NCBI GenBank assembly: GCA_964535545.1
Contig: CAZHUT010000004.1
Location: 1-34,808 of the forward strand
Length of the DNA stretch: 34,808 nt
DNA from: DALYCO01 sp964535545
GTDB lineage: Bacteria > Patescibacteriota > Minisyncoccia > Phycocordibacterales > UBA9973
Direction of reading: 5' to 3'
Made by a program: the position numbers and the translations under genes. Below, one piece after another: positions 8,311 through 14,718 of this stretch (the first letter of the stretch is position 1; each line of letters starts with the position of its first letter). The notes below the pieces were generated by a model, which did no database searches, was not told the DNA's origin, and worked only from the letters and a program-made list of their open reading frames with translations.

Positions 8311-8342
8311 CGCAGTGGTAACCATTCCACTGCGTTTTTTTA
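8311..8342 (+). terminator. intrinsic terminator
   Basis: CGCAGTGG / CCACTGCG stem with an 8-nt loop and a run of seven T. It ends the 6181-8286 transcript. Confidence 0.92.
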
Positions 8343-8368
8343 TTTACCAACGGGATTTTTAAATCTGC

Positions 8369-8380
8369 TATAATAGTCGC
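8369..8380 (+). promoter_or_regulatory. -10 box giving a leaderless mRNA
   Basis: TATAAT (8369-8374) ends 6 nt before the ATG at 8381; -35 is weak. Confidence 0.7.
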
Positions 8381-8881
8381 ATGTCATTGTATAAGAAGTA
8401 TATCTACCCAGTCTTTGATCAGTTCGAAGACAAAACCCGCGCCTGGCTGTCACGCCGGCCGAAGCTGTATGCGTTTATCGCCGGTGCGGCCATCGTTATG
8501 CTCTGGCGCGCGATCTGGCACATGGCTGATATCTTTGAAGCCAATGGGGGATTGTTCGGCTTTCTGTTTACACCGCCGGTAACACTGATCACTTCAACAA
8601 TTGTTCTCCTGGGTTCAGGCCTCTTCGTTTCATTCTTTGTTGGAGATGCCGTTATCATGTCAGGACTTCGCAAGGAAAAAAAATTCGTTGACCACGCCCA
8701 GGAAGAGATGGAAAAGGAAGAAAAGGAATTGCATCATATGGAACGCGTACTACAGAAGATGGAAGTTGAAATGGAACACTTGCATCACGATCATAACCAT
8801 ACGCATGATCATCCAGGAGCTAAACAGACAGAAGTGCTGACCGAACATCGATCAGGCGGGGGATTCCAGCCTAAAGGATAA
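8381..8881 (+). CDS. two-TM membrane protein with coiled coil and His-rich tail
   Basis: 166 aa, family not recognised. Two predicted membrane segments (about 30-50 and 65-90) are followed by a charged coiled coil (about 100-130, rich in Glu/Lys/Met). A His/Asp cluster (HHDHNHTHDH, about 135-145) looks able to bind metal such as Zn, Ni or Cu. The tail ends Gly-rich. Similar His-rich tails end two surface proteins of this window (2576-3568, 3659-5514). The start is set by TATAAT 6 nt upstream. It lies alone between a terminator and a small-RNA gene, so it is a single transcription unit. The function is unknown; metal sensing or storage is a guess. Confidence 0.75.
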   Translation: MSLYKKYIYPVFDQFEDKTRAWLSRRPKLYAFIAGAAIVMLWRAIWHMADIFEANGGLFGFLFTPPVTLITSTIVLLGSGLFVSFFVGDAVIMSGLRKEKKFVDHAQEEMEKEEKELHHMERVLQKMEVEMEHLHHDHNHTHDHPGAKQTEVLTEHRSGGGFQPKG

Positions 8882-8902
8882 AAAACAATTGTGTGGCCTA
8901 AT

Positions 8903-8930
8903 TTGACATTGTTAACACATTTGCTATAAT
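8903..8930 (+). promoter_or_regulatory. near-consensus promoter of a small RNA
   Basis: TTGACA (8903-8908), 16-bp spacer, TATAAT (8925-8930). Predicted +1 near 8937, with no ORF of note downstream before a terminator. Confidence 0.8.
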
Positions 8931-8936
8931 AATAAG

Positions 8937-9010
8937 CGTGAGATAACTCTCCAAACTGTTATCAGAAAAACAAATGCCTCACAAAACCCCGCAAGGGGTT
9001 TTGTGTTTTT
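8937..9010 (+). ncRNA. candidate small RNA, about 74 nt
   Basis: A consensus promoter upstream and a strong terminator downstream delimit a short transcript. Inside, GATAAC (8941-8946) pairs with GTTATC (8957-8962), and the 5' GTGAG (8938-8942) can pair with CTCAC just before the terminator. The terminator stem is CACAAAACCCC / GGGGTTTTGTG (about 8978-9005) plus a T6 tract. No recognised family. The ATG at 8974 opens only a frame running across the terminator, so coding is unlikely. Confidence 0.65.
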
Positions 9011-9021
9011 TAGGGCATCTG

Positions 9022-9056
9022 TTGTCTTTATCGAGGGGGTTAGTTATACTATACGT
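9022..9056 (+). promoter_or_regulatory. promoter of second small RNA
   Basis: TTGTCT (9022-9027), 17-bp spacer, TATACT (9045-9050), predicted +1 at 9057. Confidence 0.75.
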
Positions 9057-9187
9057 ACCGCTTACTACCTGTACCTGTAGTCAGCGGCTGCACTCAAATA
9101 GGCATTTGTGTTGGAGTTTTGCACCCGCTGACTTCACGTGCAGAAGGTTTCGGTATCGAAAAAAGAACGCTTCGGCGTTCTTTTTTC
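9057..9187 (+). ncRNA. candidate structured RNA of about 130 nt (6S-like rod, family unproven)
   Basis: Bounded by a promoter and a terminator (9159-9187, GAACGC-TTCG-GCGTTC with A and T runs). The body folds as one long interrupted hairpin: ACCG with CGGT at the ends, then TGTAC/GTGCA, GTCAGCGG/CCGCTGAC, TGCA/TGCA and an apical CAAAT/ATTTG. A long rod with internal bubbles is the general shape of 6S RNA, but I see no diagnostic sequence. The SRP RNA signature (GGAAG apical loop with AGCAG) is absent. Not protein-coding. Confidence 0.65.
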
Positions 9188-9377
9188 GTTCTAGTCATAA
9201 AAAGAATTTATGAAAAGAGGAAGCATGGGGTATTGTACTAGTTTATGAGTACACACTAATGAAAGTTTTCTACTAGTGTAATTTTTTCTTCAGGAAATAT
9301 TTTTTTGTTCCGGAAAATATTTCGGCACGGGTCGTCCGATCAAAAAGTTTTCCACACTTTTCGTAAAAAAATATTGC
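9188..9377. other. AT-rich intergenic stretch
   Basis: No gene seen. It contains imperfect repeats ACACTA...TAGTGT (about 9252-9280) and GAAATATT...AATATTTC (about 9295-9322), and a single DnaA-box-like TTTTCCACA near 9349. One such box is not enough to call an origin. Confidence 0.4.
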
Positions 9378-9404
9378 TTGACTGTTTTAGATGAGCGATA
9401 ATGT
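9378..9404 (+). promoter_or_regulatory. probable promoter of the Lys/Ala-rich peptide gene
   Basis: TTGACT (9378-9383) and TAATGT (9399-9404), a 15-bp spacer that is shorter than usual. Confidence 0.5.
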
Positions 9405-9415
9405 ATGCAGGTTGG

Positions 9416-9462
9416 TTTGAGTGATGTAAAAATTTGAAAAAATTTTTAAGGTCGCACTCAAA
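9416..9462 (+). promoter_or_regulatory. two-tier hairpin in the leader of the Lys/Ala-rich gene
   Basis: TTTGAGTG (9416-9423) pairs with CACTCAAA (9455-9462). Inside, AAAAATTT (9428-9435) pairs with AAATTTTT (9440-9447) over a GAAA loop. The ATG is 32 nt further on. Confidence 0.7.
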
Positions 9463-9493
9463 ACACACTTACAAATTTTTTAATAAAAATCAT

Positions 9494-9580
9494 ATGGCAG
9501 CAAAAAAGAAAGCAGCAGCTAAAAAGAAGCCAGCAGCTAAGAAGAAAGTAGCTAAGAAGTCAGCAAAGAAGCGAGCTTAG
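9494..9580 (+). CDS. 28-residue Lys/Ala-rich basic peptide, histone H1-like
   Basis: 28 aa made almost only of Lys and Ala with single Pro, Val, Ser and Arg residues (starts MAAKKKAAAKKKPAAKKK, ends KKSAKKRA). This is the composition of the C-terminal tails of bacterial H1-like/HC1-type nucleoid proteins. It has a promoter, a structured leader and a terminator, so it is a real transcription unit despite its length. The probable role is DNA or RNA charge neutralisation; this is inferred from composition only. A second basic protein of similar type is at 21120-21239. Repetitive AAG/GCA codons make it prone to be missed by gene callers. Confidence 0.75.
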   Translation: MAAKKKAAAKKKPAAKKKVAKKSAKKRA

Positions 9581-9600
9581 TTCTTGTTCTCACTTGCAAC

Positions 9601-9631
9601 AAACCGTTCTCATTCGTGAGACGGTTTTTTG
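9601..9631 (+). terminator. intrinsic terminator of the Lys/Ala-rich gene
   Basis: AACCGT-CTC / GAG-ACGGTT stem with one unpaired base, six T following. Confidence 0.85.
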
Positions 9632-10007
9632 CTTGTTTGCCGATAGGCAAACACCGCACGCGGCGTGGTACTTTTAAAACCCAGCGACAAGGCGCGTGCA
9701 GCCACTAAGTGTTGGAAAGAATGAAGTGAGTACCTGGAACAGTGTCCTCGGACGAATTGCTGGTAAGCAATTCGAACCGAGCCGCGTGAGACGTTAGCAG
9801 GACTCTATCAGGCGAGGAGAGCGCTACCGGTGTACTTTTCTCACTCCGCGTTGCTCCGCGAGAAAGAGCACACCTTCGCGCCATGAGCTGCTTGTACTCC
9901 ATAAGTGACAAAGACTTGAGCATCTCTGCCGGTAAAATTACAAGCCAAATACACATACTATATTGAGAGTTTGTGTGCATGAACCACAAGCCTAAGTTCT
10001 AGGTGAG
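9632..10007. other. GC-richer structured stretch, no assigned gene
   Basis: Several hairpins stand out: GTTTGCC-gata-GGCAAAC (9636-9653), CTCGG..GAATTGC / GCAATTC..CCGAG (about 9748-9782) and GGTGT..TTTTCTC / GAGAAA..ACACC (about 9829-9874). Base composition is above the flanks. A reverse-strand frame (9705-9989) spans it but has no start signal, signal peptide or motif I recognise. I looked for tRNA, tmRNA and SRP RNA signatures on both strands and found none complete. It may be an unrecognised structured RNA or a degenerate repeat. Confidence 0.4.
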
Positions 10008-10076
10008 GTGGGGACGAAACGGGGGTTTTGTGCTATAGTGGATGGACGTTGGGTTAGCCTGACGCTTTTATATTGT

Positions 10077-12614
10077 ATGTCTATATTTACCTCAATTTTC
10101 GGAAGTTCCAGCAGCCGTTACGTTGCCTCACTTCAGTCAAATGTCACCAAAATCAACGCATTAGAACCAGAAATGGTTGCCCTCAAAGATGCTGATTTTC
10201 CGGTCAAAACCAATGAACTCAAAGAACGCTTTAAGAACGGGGAGACTCTCGACAGTCTTTTGCCTGAGGCTTTTGCATTAACCCGCGAAGCTGCCAAGCG
10301 AGCACTCGGACAGCGTCACTATGACGTGCAACTTATCGGAGGCATGGTTCTTCATAATGGCCGCATTGCAGAAATGCGAACCGGTGAAGGTAAGACCTTG
10401 GTTGCCACACTGCCTGCATACTTGAACGCTATCACTGGCGGCGGCGTACATGTTATCACCGTCAATGATTACCTGGCTCGACGCGACGCTGCGTGGATGG
10501 GTCGTGTCTATTCATTTCTTGGACTTTCTATTGGCGTCATAAACTCGCTCAATACTTCATACCTATTTGATCCAAGCCATGTAACAAAAGAAGGAGAGGC
10601 AGATGAATCGGCTTTGTATCGCGTTCAATATGATTACCTCCGTCCTGTTTCCCGCAAGGAAGCATATGCTGCTGATATCACATACGGCACAAACAACGAA
10701 TACGGTTTCGACTATCTCCGTGACAATCTTGCTCAGACAAAGGAAAATATTAGCCAGCGTTCACATGCGTATGCAATCGTGGACGAAATTGACTCGATCC
10801 TGATCGATGAAGCACGAACTCCGCTTATCATCTCTTCAGAATCAGCTGATTCTGATTCATTGTATGTTCAGTTTGCTGAAATCGCCCGAAAACTTGAACG
10901 CGAGACTGACTTTACCGTCGATGAAAAACTCAAGGCTATTCAATTGACTGATCTCGGTATCACTAAAGCTGAGAGTCTTTTGGGTATTGAAAATATTTAC
11001 ACTGAAAAGGGTATCAAATATGTTCACCACCTCGAAACTGCCGTCAAAGCCCATGCTTTGTATCTCCGAGACAAGGAATACGTCGTTACAAATGGTGAGA
11101 TCACTATTGTCGATCCATTTACTGGCCGTCTTCAGCCTGGCCGCCGCTGGTCAGAAGGTCTTCACCAGGCTATCGAAGCCAAGGAAGGCGTAAAAATCCA
11201 AAAGGAAACCAAAGCTGTCGCCTCAATCACGTTCCAAAACTACTTCCGTTTCTATAAGAAACTTTCAGGCATGACTGGTACAGCTGAAACTTCAAAGGAA
11301 GAATTCTTCAAAGTGTACGGTCTCGATGTTGTTACAATTCCAACTCACCGACAGATTGCTCGTATCGACCACAACGACCTTATCTTCCAGACGGAAAAGG
11401 GCAAATTCCGCGCACTCGCGAAACAGGTAAAGGAGCTTCAAGACAAAGGCCAGCCGGTTTTGATCGGTACTGTGTCTATTGAACGAAACGAATTGCTCTC
11501 AGCATATCTATCAAGCGAAGGCGTGAAGCATACAGTCTTGAATGCTAAGAATCACGAAAAGGAAGGTGAGATCATTGCCGAAGCCGGCAAGCGGGGAAGC
11601 GTGGTGGTTGCTACAAACATGGCCGGTCGTGGTGTGGACATCAAACTCGGTGGTGCAAATGCAGACAAACTTGAAGCTGAACAGATTCAGGCTCTTGGTG
11701 GACTCTATGTTATTGGTACTGAACGTCACGAAGCTCGTCGTATCGACAACCAGCTCCGAGGACGTGCCGGACGCCAGGGTGATCCAGGTGAAACCCAATT
11801 CTATGTCTCTCTTGAAGACGATCTCATGCGCATCTTCGGTTCTGACTCCATGAAAAACATGATGGGTCGCTTTGGTATTCCTGAAGATCAGCCTATTGAA
11901 AATAGTCTCATCTCCCGCGCCATCGAATCAGCTCAGACCAAGATCGAAGGTTTCAACTTCGATGCCCGCAAACAAACACTCGAATATGATGATGTCATGA
12001 ACCACCAGCGTCGCACTATTTATGATCGCCGCCGCGCAATGCTCTTCTCAGATCGAGAAGCAATTGAAAACTTCTTGGTTGAATTGCAAGGAACATACCC
12101 AGATCTTGCTGACATCATCCCGGAGCGCAAAAAGCTTGTCGGAGATGAAGCTTTCTACGAAGCTACTCGTCGTATCGTGCTCTATGTGACTGATATTCTC
12201 TGGGTTGAACACCTCGAGACAATGGATTATCTCCGTTCGTCAGTAAACCTCCGTGCTTACGGTCAACGTGAACCGCTGGTTGAATACAAAAAAGAAGGTC
12301 TCCGTCTCTTCCGGGAAATGGAAGCATCGTTCCGTGACCAGGTCGCCAGTCTCATCCGTTCTATAAACACTGAAGCCGATCGCGCTCCAGTAGAGCAGCC
12401 ACGCGAAATGCCAATTACAACTTCACATCAGGAAATTGGCCAGTTCGGCATGACTGCTGAAGAAGATCGAAAGGGAGTAACTGCTGTAGAATCTCATAAT
12501 GCAGGCCCAAAGGTTGGCCGAAATGAAGAATGTCCTTGCGGCTCGGGAAAGAAATACAAGAACTGCGGACTCAAAAATACTGAAGAGCATCAGCGATTGA
12601 TGGCTCAGAAATAA
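10077..12614 (+). CDS. secA: preprotein translocase ATPase SecA
   Basis: 845 aa. The motor of Sec protein export, driving unfolded proteins through SecYEG. Walker A MRTGEGKT is near residue 100, followed by ITYGTNNEYGFDYLRDN, Walker B VDEIDSILIDEARTPL (about 235), KKLSGMTGTAETSKEEF and the NBD2 arginine-finger segment RIDNQLRGRAGRQGDPG. The C-terminal SEC-C tail has CPCGSGKKYKNC, but Gly follows the third Cys where His or Cys usually completes the Zn site. I start at ATG 10077 (MSIFTSIFG) rather than 10008, because the longer form adds 23 residues unlike SecA. A TATAGT box is near 10033. A phosphatase gene follows after 3 nt. It exports the many signal-peptide proteins of this window. Confidence 0.97.
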   Translation: MSIFTSIFGSSSSRYVASLQSNVTKINALEPEMVALKDADFPVKTNELKERFKNGETLDSLLPEAFALTREAAKRALGQRHYDVQLIGGMVLHNGRIAEMRTGEGKTLVATLPAYLNAITGGGVHVITVNDYLARRDAAWMGRVYSFLGLSIGVINSLNTSYLFDPSHVTKEGEADESALYRVQYDYLRPVSRKEAYAADITYGTNNEYGFDYLRDNLAQTKENISQRSHAYAIVDEIDSILIDEARTPLIISSESADSDSLYVQFAEIARKLERETDFTVDEKLKAIQLTDLGITKAESLLGIENIYTEKGIKYVHHLETAVKAHALYLRDKEYVVTNGEITIVDPFTGRLQPGRRWSEGLHQAIEAKEGVKIQKETKAVASITFQNYFRFYKKLSGMTGTAETSKEEFFKVYGLDVVTIPTHRQIARIDHNDLIFQTEKGKFRALAKQVKELQDKGQPVLIGTVSIERNELLSAYLSSEGVKHTVLNAKNHEKEGEIIAEAGKRGSVVVATNMAGRGVDIKLGGANADKLEAEQIQALGGLYVIGTERHEARRIDNQLRGRAGRQGDPGETQFYVSLEDDLMRIFGSDSMKNMMGRFGIPEDQPIENSLISRAIESAQTKIEGFNFDARKQTLEYDDVMNHQRRTIYDRRRAMLFSDREAIENFLVELQGTYPDLADIIPERKKLVGDEAFYEATRRIVLYVTDILWVEHLETMDYLRSSVNLRAYGQREPLVEYKKEGLRLFREMEASFRDQVASLIRSINTEADRAPVEQPREMPITTSHQEIGQFGMTAEEDRKGVTAVESHNAGPKVGRNEECPCGSGKKYKNCGLKNTEEHQRLMAQK

Positions 12615-12617
12615 ATC

Positions 12618-13205
12618 ATGAAGTTTATTTTCATTCGTCACGGACAAACGACAGGAGACGTAGAAAAACGCTTGGGCGGTGCTTACAATGACCACCTTTC
12701 TTTGGAAGGTCATGATCAGGCTCAGAAATTAGCCGACAAACTTGCAGACAAAGGGATTGAACTTCTTTACGTAAGTCCATTTATCCGAACTCAAGAAACG
12801 GCGGAGTATATAGTTAGAAAAATCGGTTGTCCGACACTTACTGATTCGGATCTCAAAGAACGAGATCAGTATGGCTTTTTGACTGGACTGGTAAAGCATT
12901 ATGCTGAAATGAGATATAGCGATATTATGTTCCAGCTCAGAAACCCAATGTTTAATCTCGAGGGGGCGGAAACATATCAGGATTTTCAAGCGCGTGTGAC
13001 TGCTGCTTTTGAAAGAATTACTGCGGATACTAGCCATAAAGTAGTTGCCGTTCTCTGGCATGGCGGTCCAATGCGGATTCTTTTCAGACATATTTTGGGT
13101 AAAGGGGAAATCAAATATTCAGATTGTTCGTTTGTCGTACTTGAAAAGACCGATCAAGGCTTTGATATTGCCGAAATGGATGGCTTAGAGTTACTATCTA
13201 GATAG
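12618..13205 (+). CDS. histidine phosphatase (phosphoglycerate mutase-like)
   Basis: 195 aa. The N-terminal catalytic motif FIRHGQT (residues about 5-11, phosphohistidine acceptor) and the second catalytic His in LWHGGPMR (about 145) define the branch-1 histidine phosphatase superfamily. HLSLEGHDQAQKLADKL also matches. The substrate cannot be told from sequence; these enzymes include phosphoglycerate mutases and phosphatases of small metabolites. It begins 3 nt after the secA stop without an SD site and is immediately followed by a Nudix gene (stop and start abut), so secA, this gene and the Nudix gene form an operon. Confidence 0.88.
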   Translation: MKFIFIRHGQTTGDVEKRLGGAYNDHLSLEGHDQAQKLADKLADKGIELLYVSPFIRTQETAEYIVRKIGCPTLTDSDLKERDQYGFLTGLVKHYAEMRYSDIMFQLRNPMFNLEGAETYQDFQARVTAAFERITADTSHKVVAVLWHGGPMRILFRHILGKGEIKYSDCSFVVLEKTDQGFDIAEMDGLELLSR

Positions 13206-13667
13206 ATGAATATCAAACCAACATCAATCCAAAATCTCTGCCTCTTTAGAAAAGGGAACGAGATTCTTTTGGCTATGAAGAAGCGGGGATTTGGGGCTGG
13301 TAGGTGGAATGGATATGGCGGCAAAATTCAGGATGGCGAGACTATAGAACAGGCTTTGGAACGGGAAGTACAGGAAGAATCAGGACTTTCCTTGAAGAAG
13401 TACCGAAAGATCGGACTGATGAAGTTCGAAAATGTCGACAAACATGTCGAGGTTCATATCTATGAAGCCGATGACTTTGAAGGGGAATTGGTAGAAACTG
13501 AAGAAATGGCACCAAAATGGTTCCCAATTTCCCAAATTCCGTACCCGGAAATGTGGCCGTCTGATCCGCTTTGGTACCCGTATTACTTGAAAGGTCAGAA
13601 GTTTGAAGGGGAGGTGGTCTTTGACGAAAACCATAAGGTCTTAAGCTCAGAAATACAGGAAGTTTAG
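13206..13667 (+). CDS. Nudix hydrolase, MutT/MTH1-like
   Basis: 153 aa. A complete Nudix box lies at about 40-62: GKIQDGETIEQALEREVQEE followed by SGL, with the metal-binding REVQEE. The upstream NGYGGKI and downstream KWFPISQIPYPEMWP resemble the MTH1 class that hydrolyses oxidised purine nucleoside triphosphates such as 8-oxo-dGTP; this specificity is inferred. The ATG directly follows the TAG of the preceding gene, so translation is coupled. After the stop comes a long perfect hairpin (13682-13747) and then a weak terminator. Confidence 0.9.
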   Translation: MNIKPTSIQNLCLFRKGNEILLAMKKRGFGAGRWNGYGGKIQDGETIEQALEREVQEESGLSLKKYRKIGLMKFENVDKHVEVHIYEADDFEGELVETEEMAPKWFPISQIPYPEMWPSDPLWYPYYLKGQKFEGEVVFDENHKVLSSEIQEV

Positions 13668-13681
13668 CTACGGTAGCCGGA

Positions 13682-13747
13682 GCGCCACCATGCTTTGACG
13701 AGGTCGTGTGCGCGAAGACACATAAGCTCGGCAAAGCATGGTGGCGC
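13682..13747. repeat. long perfect inverted repeat element (66 nt)
   Basis: 16-bp perfect arms (13682-13697 with 13732-13747, GCGCCACCATGCTTTG and its complement). One mismatch follows, then CGAG/CTCG, then an apical GTGT/ACAC near 13706-13720. GC-rich against the AT-rich surroundings. There is no T-run, so not an ordinary terminator. It looks like a REP/MITE-type dispersed element or a small structured RNA. Confidence 0.7.
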
Positions 13748-13800
13748 GTAGGCATAGAGCACCAAGTTGGGTATCCCCAGACTCAAAATAAGACATATTT

Positions 13801-13816
13801 TTGACAAAAGTGTCAA
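13801..13816. promoter_or_regulatory. palindrome TTGACA-aaag-TGTCAA
   Basis: Perfect 6-bp inverted repeat of the -35 consensus, upstream of tandem promoters for the muramidase leader. Could be an operator or divergent -35 boxes. Confidence 0.45.
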
Positions 13817-13827
13817 ATCTCAATCAT

Positions 13828-13857
13828 AAAAAAAGCCTTATAAAACAAGGTTTTTTT
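13828..13857 (+). terminator. A/T-rich terminator
   Basis: A-run plus CCTT, 7-nt loop, AAGG plus seven T. It separates the Nudix operon from the next promoter. Confidence 0.7.
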
Positions 13858-13861
13858 ACGT

Positions 13862-13920
13862 TTGACAGGGGTAAAAATAATGGTATAACTATTGACTTTT
13901 TGGTCTGAATATGCTACTAT
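13862..13920 (+). promoter_or_regulatory. tandem promoters for the muramidase gene
   Basis: P1: TTGACA (13862-13867), 16 bp, TATAAC (13884-13889). P2: TTGACT (13892-13897), 17 bp, TACTAT (13915-13920), +1 near 13927. Confidence 0.75.
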
Positions 13921-13926
13921 ATTGGC

Positions 13927-14052
13927 AGCACCGTAAGTATATGCGCAAGCCTATATGCAAGGTGTTTTTTCTTTAGGGGCAGCCGAACGCAGGCTGATTT
14001 CCAAAGACAGACTTCCGGTTAAATGGGTTTGGCAGAGCGTAACTGCCACAAT
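13927..14052 (+). promoter_or_regulatory. structured 126-nt 5' leader, possible riboregulator
   Basis: From P2 the leader begins AGCACCG and folds as CACC..GGTG enclosing a TATA-tGC-gcaa-GCc-TATA hairpin (about 13928-13962). Then CAGCC/GGCTG (13980-13984 with 13992-13996) and GGCAG/CTGCC (14031-14035 with 14043-14047), the last just 5 nt before ATG 14053. Such a long leader is unusual in this window, where most mRNAs start at the ATG. No known riboswitch recognised; c-di-AMP (ydaO) was considered because it controls wall hydrolases, but its signature is not visible. Confidence 0.55.
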
Positions 14053-14667
14053 ATGAGTAAGAATAACGTTCTACGTTCTCTGCAGTCATTCGCCCTATTT
14101 CCTATTTTCGCGGCGAACTTGCTTACACCAGGTGGTGTACCAGCCAAGACTCCAACTGCAGCAGTATTATCTACCCCTGAAATTAGGCCCCTTATTACCG
14201 GCACTACTGATAACCAACAGAAAGTGCACGATATTAAGGTAAAAAAGATGCGAGCATATTTCGCAGACAAGAATCTTCCAATGGCGGCATACGCCGAAGA
14301 GCTTGTTACGGAAGCAGAAAAAAACAACCTTGACTGGACGCTCCTTGGCGCAATCACTATGATTGAGTCGACTGGCGGCAAGTTTTACATCAAGGAAACC
14401 AAAAATTGTTTCGGATGGGGATCTGGAAAGATCAAATTCGATTCGATCGAGGCAAGTATTGAAGCTGTCGGACGCCACCTTGGTGGTAACGATCCAGCTA
14501 CTGCAAAATACTACAAAGGCAAGACGGAAGCACAGATCATTGCGATCTATAATCCGCCGACAATCAAAGCATCATATGCAACAGATATCCGAGGCGTTAT
14601 GGCCAAAATCAAGGATTATCCGGTTGAAGAAGATACTGCTGATCAGTTGGCACTTGCAACTTCATAA
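14053..14667 (+). CDS. secreted peptidoglycan hydrolase, glucosaminidase/muramidase-like
   Basis: 204 aa. Signal peptide about 1-31 (FALFPIFAANLL core). The catalytic domain (about 80-195) has WTLLGAITMIESTGGKF with a likely catalytic Glu, then NCFGWGSG and KFDSIEASIEAVGRHL, as in GH73-type glucosaminidases and related lysozyme-fold enzymes. It should cut cell-wall glycan outside the membrane, for growth or daughter separation. I start at 14053 because a longer frame from 14023 would use the terminal hairpin of the structured leader as coding sequence and lacks a better signal peptide. It ends at a GC-rich terminator shared with rsmE. Confidence 0.82.
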   Translation: MSKNNVLRSLQSFALFPIFAANLLTPGGVPAKTPTAAVLSTPEIRPLITGTTDNQQKVHDIKVKKMRAYFADKNLPMAAYAEELVTEAEKNNLDWTLLGAITMIESTGGKFYIKETKNCFGWGSGKIKFDSIEASIEAVGRHLGGNDPATAKYYKGKTEAQIIAIYNPPTIKASYATDIRGVMAKIKDYPVEEDTADQLALATS

Positions 14668-14680
14668 GAATTCAAAATCA

Positions 14681-14716
14681 GGGCCCGCGCGAAGCGCGGG
14701 CCGGTGGTTTCTTTTT
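14681..14716. terminator. terminator between convergent genes
   Basis: Perfect GGCCCGCGC-gaa-GCGCGGGCC stem (about 14681-14702), followed on the + strand by a T-rich tract; a weaker T-tract lies on the - side. Confidence 0.8.
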
Positions 14717-14718
14717 CC

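Noticed and set aside
8974..9213. 79-residue frame across both small-RNA candidates
   Set aside because: Reads through two terminators; Cys/Arg-rich composition with no family resemblance.
9340..9360. DnaA box / replication origin
   Set aside because: Only one imperfect box, no cluster and no dnaA or dnaN nearby.
9748..9810. Possible tRNA or tmRNA (TTCGAA loop-like sequence)
   Set aside because: Flanking arms do not pair as a T-stem and no acceptor stem or anticodon arm can be drawn.
9705..9989. 94-residue reverse frame
   Set aside because: Overlaps hairpins, no promoter next to its ATG; kept only as part of an unassigned structured stretch.
13342..13755. 137-residue reverse frame across the Nudix gene and hairpin
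   Set aside because: Shadow of the Nudix gene; the apparent coding part is the inverted repeat.
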